Source: Chloroflexota bacterium (GTDB lineage: Bacteria; Chloroflexota; Dehalococcoidia; SHYB01). Taken from it: DNA of 47,552 nt. Positions 41,558-47,552 of the stretch are shown here, piece after piece. The stretch spans positions 1 through 47,552 of the forward strand of contig VGPF01000014.1 of NCBI GenBank assembly GCA_016875535.1, written 5' to 3'. The translations under genes and the position numbers were made by a program. Numbering within the stretch: position 1 is the first letter of the stretch; each line of letters starts with the position of its first letter. The notes beneath the pieces were generated by a model. The model did not search any database. It saw only the letters and a list, made by a program, of their open reading frames with translations, and was not told the DNA's origin.

Positions 41558-41594
41558 ATGCGTTACCCGGGCGATAGGCCCTGGGGCAACGCAT
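41558..41594. promoter_or_regulatory. Strong leader hairpin upstream of the DNRLRE gene
   Basis: ATGCGTT (41558-41564) and AACGCAT (41588-41594) pair perfectly; within them CCCGGGC can pair with GCCTGGG-like sequence. It lies 37 bases before the likely start codon. It could be a leader regulatory element; no known riboswitch consensus was recognised. Confidence 0.35.
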
Positions 41595-41630
41595 CCGCTC
41601 TCCGTTCGCGCGCTAGCTAGCCGAAGGCCA

Positions 41631-42715
41631 ATGGAAGAACCACAGGCTCAAGAACCGCACACTTCGGAACAGCCGCAAGGGCGGCGATGGGGGCTCTACG
41701 CAGTCGCCGCCGCCGTGATTGGGGTCTTTTTGCTTGCCGTGATCGGCCCCATCTTCGCCGCCTCTGTCACCGTGAAAGGCGACCCTGTCGTTAACTCCGG
41801 GACCGATTCGGCGTTGACCTTTACATCAACGCTCTTCAACTCAGGGCATATCAACCGCTTCAACGGCGTCACCTTCACCGTATCGGGCACCAGTATCACC
41901 GCAGTGGGCTTTCAGGGCTCCAAGAGCAGCACCGCCACCAACGATTCGAGCGTCATCAAGGCGACGCTCCAGGATTCGGCAGGCGGCACGCTCAAGACAG
42001 CCACAACCACGCTGAGCACGGGTTCAGGCAGCTTTGCGGTAACCAGCACTATCGCCTCGGCATTCCCAACGTATCAACGGGTGGCAAAGGTCGTTGTCGG
42101 CCTCACGGAGACCCTCAAAACTACAAAAGATGCCACGATACGCTCAGCCGTCGCGAACACGAACTTCGGGGCCGCGACCACTCTCAGCGTCGCCGCCACA
42201 AGCCCGATTGATCGGGCGCTCCTCGGCTTTGACCTCTCCAACGTCGGGACCAATGGGCTTCAAAGCGCAACGCTGACGCTCACTGTGGCAGCAACCGCTA
42301 CCTGGACCAATGGCCACACCCTTACGGTCCAAGCCTTCAACCTCACCTCCCCCGGCAGCGCATGGACGCAAGGCGCCTGCACCGGCTCCTCTTGCGCCGG
42401 TTCGGGTGTCACTTGGAACAACGCGGTGGACTCCAACACTAACAACACGTCCGATAATATCGGTAAAACTGGACGGCCAACGGCGGTCTTTCAGATGTCC
42501 GCAGCGCCACTGCCACGGCGGTCAATCCGGGCGCGAACCCGCCTGCCGGCACGCAGGTCAGCTTTAATGTGACGACCGACGTCCGGAACGGCGCCGCCAG
42601 CGGATGGCTCCTGAAAAAGACGGACGAGACGACGACGGGCACGATCACTTTTACGTCCAATAACGGCACCATTGCCAACGCCCCAACACTGGTGCTGGTC
42701 TATGAGCCGGGCTAG
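41631..42715 (+). pseudogene. DNRLRE-domain surface protein, frameshifted
   Basis: Starting at MEEPQAQEPHTSEQPQGRRW the protein has a membrane anchor or signal (WGLYAVAAAVIGVFLLAVIG), a beta-rich region, then a DNRLRE-type domain (TLKTTKDATIRSAVANTNFG ... LLGFDLSNVGTNGLQSATLT ... WNNAVDS). Near 42465-42480 the frame shifts. The first frame runs into an Arg-rich tail and stops at 42572, while the continuing sense lies in another frame: LSDVRSATATAVNPGANPPA ... SGWLLKKTDETTTGTITFTS ... PTLVLVYEPG, ending at 42715. One base is missing relative to an intact gene. It may be a true mutation or an assembly error. Role: wall- or surface-attached protein in the sigma/DUF5667 locus. Confidence 0.75.
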
Positions 42716-42724
42716 GCGGAAGCC

Positions 42725-43096
42725 ATGAAGGTGAGTCGCCTGCGTATCTTGTTAGCCATCGCCGTGGCGGCCGTCATCGGGACCCAGATCTACGCCACCG
42801 GCATCACCGGCTCCAGCAACCGCCTCGGCGGCGGGACTGATTCCGTGCCCAGCTGCACGCTCTCCAAGGGCGTCATCAACGGCTCGGGGACCATCAGCAG
42901 CTTTACGGCCAGGGTCGCCTGCTCAACCTCGGGGACGTACAGGGTTCTGGCAACGGTCACCTCCGGCGCATCCTCAAGCAGTGGAAGCGCAAGCGCCTCC
43001 CTCAGCTCAACGGCCACGGATGTCTCGATCACGATCTCACCGGCCGTGACCATCGCGACATCAGGCTACTACGTCACCGTAAAAGTGAAGAAGTAG
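42725..43096 (+). CDS. Small secreted Ser/Thr-rich protein
   Basis: The 123-residue product has a signal peptide or anchor (LRILLAIAVAAVIGTQIYAT), then a low-charge beta-type domain rich in Ser, Thr, Gly and Val. Two Cys (SCTLSKG and ACSTSG) could form a disulfide. No family is recognised. It starts 10 bases after the DNRLRE gene and is probably co-transcribed. Confidence 0.65.
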   Translation: MKVSRLRILLAIAVAAVIGTQIYATGITGSSNRLGGGTDSVPSCTLSKGVINGSGTISSFTARVACSTSGTYRVLATVTSGASSSSGSASASLSSTATDVSITISPAVTIATSGYYVTVKVKK

Positions 43097-43121
43097 GGGC
43101 CATGGGCGCGCCTCACGCGCC

Positions 43122-46100
43122 CTACTCGAACCGCAGGGCGTCCGCCGGGTCAACCCTGGCGGCCTGGCGGGCAGGCAGGTATGTGGTGAGCCAGGAGAAG
43201 AGGTACGAGCCCACCACAATCACCACGAGCCGCATCCACGGGATGACCAGCTGCACGTTCGGCTCATTCTCTTTCACATCGGTCATCACGTTGATCGAGG
43301 TGATGAGGCCCAGGATCAGGCCGACGGCGATGCCCAGCAGGGCGATGAAGGACGATTCCAAGAGAAAGGTCGTCTGCACCATGCGGCGCGAGAAGCCGAT
43401 GGCCCGCATCACGCCGATCTGCTTGCGGCGCTCCACCACCGCCCGGGCGCTGATGACGCCCAGGGCCGCCACGCCCACCACCAGGCCTAGGGCCATGAAG
43501 CCCGTCAATAGGTTGTTGAAGGCGATATTTTGCGCCCGGGACTCGTCTATCCGCTCTGCGATGTCTATGGTGTCCATCGCGTTCTGAAAGAAGGCCGCCT
43601 CCACGCGGCTCGCGGCGTCGGGCGTGCCGGGGCTCACGTGGATAAAGAGGCTCGTCAGCGGGATATCGCGCTCGAAGGCCTTCTGCAGCGTCTCCGATGA
43701 GGCATAGATACCGAAGGGCATGAAGAACTGCGACGCCAGGTCGTCCACCACACCGACGACCGTGAGCTCCACGCTCTTCCCGGACTTCGCATCCTGCACC
43801 GTGACCTTCACAGGGTCCATGACCTCGTTCTCTATGTAGAGGCCCTCCGGGTCAAGGCGGAAGCCGTCCCCCAGGAACTGCCGGCCGAAGTTCGCGCGTG
43901 TCGGCACCAGCAGCGAGTTGACGAGCGCCGTTCCGGGGCGCTTCTGCAGCGTCTCCCACACAGCGGGGGCATCGAAGCCCTCCCCTTTCTTGAAATCCTC
44001 CGTCGCCAGCTCGATGCGGAAGTTGTTGGAGGCGATGAAGTTCGGGTCCACGCCGCTGAGGATAGCGTTCTTCAGCTCCCTCTCGCCATCAGCCAGTTTG
44101 GCCTTGGCGGTGAGGATAGTGCGCAGGCCGCCCACGGAGGGCAGGCCGTTCACCCTGGTCACGAAGGCCAGGTCCGGGTTGCCGTTGATCGCCGCGCTCA
44201 CATCGGCGATGGGATTGATCTCGCCCTGGGAGATGGCGATGACGTCGTACCCGCCCGCGATGCGCTCCGTATCGTCGAAGAGCTTCTCGAAGCTGAAAGT
44301 GAGGGTGGACATGACCACAATGGAGAAGACGACGACGGCGAACATCGCCACGGAGAGGCCCGTCCTGAAGGCGGAGCGCAAGGGATAGGAGACGGCGCTC
44401 TTCACGATAGGGGCCAGGCGGCGGAACTGGCCCAGGCTCTTCATCACAGCGCCAAGGATGAAATCGGCGTTGTTCATCAGGGCCATCACCGCGCCCGTGA
44501 CCACCATGCCGCCGGAGATGAAGAAGATGGAGATATCCACGTTCCAATCGTCCCTGCCGAAGCGCACGGCCTTGGTGGGCAGGAGCCAGTAGACCATGAG
44601 CACGATGCCGACGGCGCTCCACACGGCCCGGGAGGAGACGCCGCGGTAGCGGAGGATGTTGGCGATACCGAAGGGCAGGATGGAGAGGCCGACGCGGAAG
44701 CCCGCGATATTCCGCGCATTCCAGCCGTTGAGGGCGATGAAGAGTCCCAGCAGGATAAAGATGATGCCCCAGATAAGCGTCCGGCGTCCTTCCTTCACGA
44801 GCTTCGGCTCCGGCACATCGCGGATGGCGCGGACGATGTTCAGCTTGCTGATGCGCCAGGAGGCGATGGCGACGGTGATGAAGGTGACGATGATGCCGAT
44901 GAAGAAGGCCACCATGACGCTGCCGGGCGTCGCGTGGAAGATGAGCTTGAAGTCCTCCGTCTCGCTTGATTCGGCGAAGGCATTGGCCACCGCCGCCACC
45001 AGCCCCCAGCCCACCAGCATGCCCACGATGGCCCCCACGATGGCCGCGCCGAAGCTGTAGACGGCCCCCTCCATCACGAACATCCGGATGAGGTGGCCGC
45101 GCTTCATGCCGATGGCGCGCGCCATGCCCATCTCGCTCTTCCGCTCCGCCGCAAGCATGGAAAAGATGAGGAAGATGAGCAGGATGCCGACGCCGATGGA
45201 GAAGAGGCCGAAGGTGGTGAAGAAGCTGACAAAGATGGTGGCGATGAGGTTCGCCAGGTCAATCAGATCGGCCTTGAGGCCGAAGACCTCCAGGCCCGTA
45301 TCGCCCAGGGGGGCGCGGTGCTCCTCCGCCTCCCGCGCCTGGGAGCCTGCGGTGGCGAGGGCATCCTTGATGCGTTGCTGCACCGCCGCTGTCCTCTCCA
45401 CGCCGGAGTCCACGTCGCCCTTGTTCGAAATGAGGATGTAGGAGATCTCGCCTGGGTGGCTGAGGAACTTCTGCGCCTCGGCCAGGGAGAGCATCAGAAC
45501 GGCCTTCGTCTCATCCCGCTTGAAGTAGTAGCCGTCCACGATCCCTTTCACCGTCAGCCGGCCGATGGCCCCCGGCCCGCTGGGGACGCCCAGCGCCGTG
45601 CCCGCCTGCGCCTTCAGCCGTTCGGCGCCTTTGGAATCGAGGTAGACTTCGCCTGGGGCGAGGGACGCAAGGTCCACGGGGCGGCCATCCCGCAGTCTCA
45701 ACTGCTCGAACGTCGCCGCCCGCGCCGGATCCAGGCCCGTGATCATGACGTTCACTTCGAAATGCCGGCCCGCCACGTTGATGGCCGCGACGTTCTCCGT
45801 CAGAACGGGCAGGACGCCATCCACATCCGGGTCGCTGTCCAGCGCCTTGACGATGGCCTCCACATCCGCGGCGGCGAAGCGCTCGGGCGTGGGCTTGCCC
45901 TCCCATTTGGGGGCATCGCGGTCCACGCGCACCACCTGGTCCAGCGTGCGGAGGCTGTCCTTCACCGAGCCTTCGATGCTGTAGGAGATCGAATCGCCGG
46001 TGGTGAAGGCGCTGGCCATGATCGCCGTCGCCAGCATGAGGCCGACGACGATGAGGGCCGTCTGCGTCTTGCGGCGGGGGACGTTGCGGACGCCCATCCG

Positions 46101-46214
46101 CGCCACGATGGGCGAGCGGACGGCGATGTAGGCAACGACGGCCGCGATGATGACGAAGAGGACGCCCAGCCCCATCGCGATGGAGCTCATGGGCGTGCCG
46201 AAGAGTTCCTTCAT
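43122..46214 (-). CDS. FtsX-type ABC transporter permease (MacB/LolC-like, large)
   Basis: About 1030 residues, starting MKELFGTPMSSIAMGLGVLF. After a first helix comes VRNVPRRKTQTALIVVGLML, then a large extracytoplasmic region. An FtsX core of three helices follows near 345-480 (FSIGVGILLIFLIFSMLAAE, KSEMGMARAIGMKRGHLIRM), then further helices, a second extracytoplasmic region and a final FtsX core ending PARQAARVDPADALRFE. Duplicated permeases like this export lipoproteins, peptides or lipids. The ATPase gene lies upstream on the same strand, 312 bp away. Confidence 0.85.
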   Translation of the reverse strand: MKELFGTPMSSIAMGLGVLFVIIAAVVAYIAVRSPIVARMGVRNVPRRKTQTALIVVGLMLATAIMASAFTTGDSISYSIEGSVKDSLRTLDQVVRVDRDAPKWEGKPTPERFAAADVEAIVKALDSDPDVDGVLPVLTENVAAINVAGRHFEVNVMITGLDPARAATFEQLRLRDGRPVDLASLAPGEVYLDSKGAERLKAQAGTALGVPSGPGAIGRLTVKGIVDGYYFKRDETKAVLMLSLAEAQKFLSHPGEISYILISNKGDVDSGVERTAAVQQRIKDALATAGSQAREAEEHRAPLGDTGLEVFGLKADLIDLANLIATIFVSFFTTFGLFSIGVGILLIFLIFSMLAAERKSEMGMARAIGMKRGHLIRMFVMEGAVYSFGAAIVGAIVGMLVGWGLVAAVANAFAESSETEDFKLIFHATPGSVMVAFFIGIIVTFITVAIASWRISKLNIVRAIRDVPEPKLVKEGRRTLIWGIIFILLGLFIALNGWNARNIAGFRVGLSILPFGIANILRYRGVSSRAVWSAVGIVLMVYWLLPTKAVRFGRDDWNVDISIFFISGGMVVTGAVMALMNNADFILGAVMKSLGQFRRLAPIVKSAVSYPLRSAFRTGLSVAMFAVVVFSIVVMSTLTFSFEKLFDDTERIAGGYDVIAISQGEINPIADVSAAINGNPDLAFVTRVNGLPSVGGLRTILTAKAKLADGERELKNAILSGVDPNFIASNNFRIELATEDFKKGEGFDAPAVWETLQKRPGTALVNSLLVPTRANFGRQFLGDGFRLDPEGLYIENEVMDPVKVTVQDAKSGKSVELTVVGVVDDLASQFFMPFGIYASSETLQKAFERDIPLTSLFIHVSPGTPDAASRVEAAFFQNAMDTIDIAERIDESRAQNIAFNNLLTGFMALGLVVGVAALGVISARAVVERRKQIGVMRAIGFSRRMVQTTFLLESSFIALLGIAVGLILGLITSINVMTDVKENEPNVQLVIPWMRLVVIVVGSYLFSWLTTYLPARQAARVDPADALRFE

Positions 46215-46261
46215 GGCAGTGTATCCCCTTCGCTCCGTGAAAGCGTCGCCCCAAAGAGGGG

Positions 46262-46458
46262 CAAGGCCTCCGCTCCTCCTCTCCATCGATGGGAGAGGAA
46301 CTCGAGCGTAGCCCGAGAGGAGAGGGTGTTGTTCTGTTTTAGTCCCTCGATGCGGGAAGGGCGGTGCGCCACACTGCCTTTGGCCGAGGAGACGTCCGGC
46401 GCAGGTTGCGCCGAAATCCCCCTCTCTTTACTTCTCTCCCGCCAGGGGAGAGAGGGGG
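46262..46458. repeat. Cluster of REP-like inverted repeats between ABC genes
   Basis: CCCCCTCTCT (46418-46427) is complementary to AGAGAGGGGG (46449-46458), with CTCTCCC/GGGAGAG nested inside. Near 46278-46300 another inverted repeat (CCTCTCC ... GGAGAGG around ATCGAT) occurs. The CTCTCCC / GGGAGAG pattern is common in dispersed intergenic repeats. No gene is seen from 46215 to 46526. Confidence 0.6.
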
Positions 46459-46526
46459 TGGAGCGGACCCACTTCCACCCATTAGTTAGCCTGTTTGAAG
46501 AGACCAAAGTCGCGAACACTTTGAAC

Positions 46527-47240
46527 TTACCTGCTGTTCCGGCTCTCGTTGACGATGACGCCGTCCCGCATCCGGATGATGCGATGGGCCCGCGCCGCGA
46601 CCGAGTCATCATGGGTGACCAGGACAAAGGTCTGGTTGTTCTGCTTGTTGAGCTGAACCAGGAGGTCCATGATCTCCTTCGAGTTCGTGGTGTCCAGGTT
46701 GCCCGTCGGCTCGTCGCCCCACACGATCTCGGGATCGTTCACCAGCGCCCGCGCGATGGCGACGCGCTGCTGCTGGCCGCCGGAGAGCTCGGCGGGGTAG
46801 TGCTTCGCCCGGTCGGCAAGGCCCACCAGCGTCAGCGCCTTCATCGCCTTCTCCCGCGTCTCCTTGGGGTTCGCGCCGGAGACGAGCATCGGCAGCTCCA
46901 CGTTCTCCAGGGCCGTCAGCACCGGCAGGAGGTTGTACGATTGGAAGATATAGCCCATCTGCCGCGCGCGGTAGGTGGTCTTCTGGTTGTCTGACATCGT
47001 GGTCAGCTCGCTGCCGGAGATCTTGATGGAGCCGCCTTCGTCCACATCGTCCAGGCCGGAGAGGCAGTTGAGGAGCGTGGTCTTGCCGCAGCCGCTGGGA
47101 CCCATGATGGCGACCATTTCGCCCCGGGTGATAGTCAGGTCAACGCCCTGCAGGGCCGCGACCTTCACCTTGCCCGTATCGTAGGTCTTCTTCACGCCGG
47201 TGGCGACGATGATGGAATCGGTCTTGACGGTGGTGGTCAT
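46527..47240 (-). CDS. ABC transporter ATP-binding protein (MacB/LolD type)
   Basis: The 237-residue product starts [20 protein letters not shown]. It has Walker [11 protein letters not shown]-loop [20 protein letters not shown], signature [15 protein letters not shown], Walker B and D-loop [13 protein letters not shown], and switch His in [11 protein letters not shown]. This subgroup drives FtsX-type permeases such as the one downstream. The ATG at 47240 follows the promoter at 47290-47318; longer in-frame starts would cross it. Confidence 0.9.
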   Translation of the reverse strand: MTTTVKTDSIIVATGVKKTYDTGKVKVAALQGVDLTITRGEMVAIMGPSGCGKTTLLNCLSGLDDVDEGGSIKISGSELTTMSDNQKTTYRARQMGYIFQSYNLLPVLTALENVELPMLVSGANPKETREKAMKALTLVGLADRAKHYPAELSGGQQQRVAIARALVNDPEIVWGDEPTGNLDTTNSKEIMDLLVQLNKQNNQTFVLVTHDDSVAARAHRIIRMRDGVIVNESRNSR

Positions 47241-47289
47241 GTGAACCTCGCGCTTCCAGGAAAAGGGGCGGCTCGTGAGGGCGTTCACA

Positions 47290-47318
47290 ATTGTAGGGCA
47301 AGCACGAACTTTCGACAA
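47290..47318 (-). promoter_or_regulatory. Sigma-70-type promoter of the ABC transporter genes
   Basis: On the minus strand TTGTCG (47318-47313) and TACAAT (47295-47290) are exactly 17 bases apart and about 50 bases upstream of the ATPase start. Confidence 0.7.
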
Positions 47319-47433
47319 TTCCTTAAGTAGTGGGTGAGGTTGACCTTTCGCGTGGCAGTACAATGTCCTCAATGGATAACTGTCAGCATTGATATTGGCT
47401 GATTTCGTAAGATTCTGTCATCGGCTTGGGCTG

Positions 47434-47552
47434 TGAACCGCCCCGGGTTTGATGGAGGGCTCGTTTATTGAGTCCCGGCTCTTGCCGGGGCCGGTATAGC
47501 ACCGTTGGTGGCCTCATACTCCGCTGGTGGCAGGTAGCCGATGGCGCTGAAG
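47434..47552 (-). mobile_element. End of an IS3-family insertion sequence
   Basis: A terminal sequence starting TGAACCGCCCCGGGTTTGAT (47434 on) sits next to the 3' end of a transposase-like frame that runs out of the window. The exact element boundary and target duplication cannot be set from this side alone. Confidence 0.6.
47465..47552 (-). CDS. IS3-family transposase, C-terminal end (partial)
   Basis: Only the last ~29 residues are present: FSAIGYLPPAEYEATNGAIP followed by APARAGTQ and a stop. The SAxGYxxPAEYE pattern is the standard C-terminus of IS3-family OrfB (DDE) transposases. The rest lies beyond the right edge. Confidence 0.75.
   Translation of the reverse strand, partial: FSAIGYLPPAEYEATNGAIPAPARAGTQ

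Noticed and set aside
41558-41594. Cyclic-di-GMP riboswitch ahead of the surface protein
   Set aside because: The hairpin is strong but the conserved GEMM bases and tetraloop-receptor elements are not seen.

Overview
The window looks like a chromosomal piece of a Chloroflexota bacterium, most likely of the class Dehalococcoidia, and probably from an environmental or metagenome-assembled genome. This rests on high GC, an F420-type LLM oxidoreductase, an O-phosphoserine-type CysM next to a MoeB-like activator, an orphan GlnR-like regulator beside glnA, a sigma factor paired with a DUF5667-type membrane protein, and a Gram-positive-type LexA box (the type I recall being reported for Dehalococcoides). 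The taxonomy is inference; no marker search was possible.

Positions 1-7830 are accessory DNA. A broken helicase/endonuclease fragment (85-747) is followed by a leftward operon of xis, Toprim primase, a split DUF3987 protein and small proteins, one resembling a small terminase subunit. Reading the other way are a 366-aa unknown protein and a tyrosine integrase that points at the 3' end of a tRNA-Leu gene. The layout resembles a phage satellite or phage-inducible island. Behind the tRNA lie three 101-bp tandem repeats, each carrying the tRNA's first 25 bases.

Positions 8270-35980 are mostly core metabolism: SDR, aldehyde dehydrogenase, tRNA-Cys, an ErpA/IscA-type Fe-S protein, YgfZ, a crotonase, small VOC and NTF2-fold proteins, glnA with its probable regulator, cysM-moeB, an acyl-CoA dehydrogenase, bioBAFD, two alpha/beta hydrolases, endonuclease IV and an LLM oxidoreductase. 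The translation/lipid operon rpsB-tsf-pyrH-frr-uppS-cdsA-dxr-rseP closes this section.

Positions 35984-37577 hold an orphan antitoxin-like ORF and about 600 bp of densely self-complementary DNA. On its right edge is a promoter with a perfect LexA box between the -35 and -10, reading into it. This is the most unusual part of the window: it could be an SOS-induced structured RNA or a small SOS-induced gene.

Positions 37578-47552 hold rimI, a sigma factor, a large Pro/Thr-rich DUF5667-type membrane protein, a frameshifted DNRLRE-type surface protein, a small secreted protein, a MacB/FtsX-type ABC exporter (ATPase and permease split by a REP-rich gap), and the end of an IS3-family element at the right edge.
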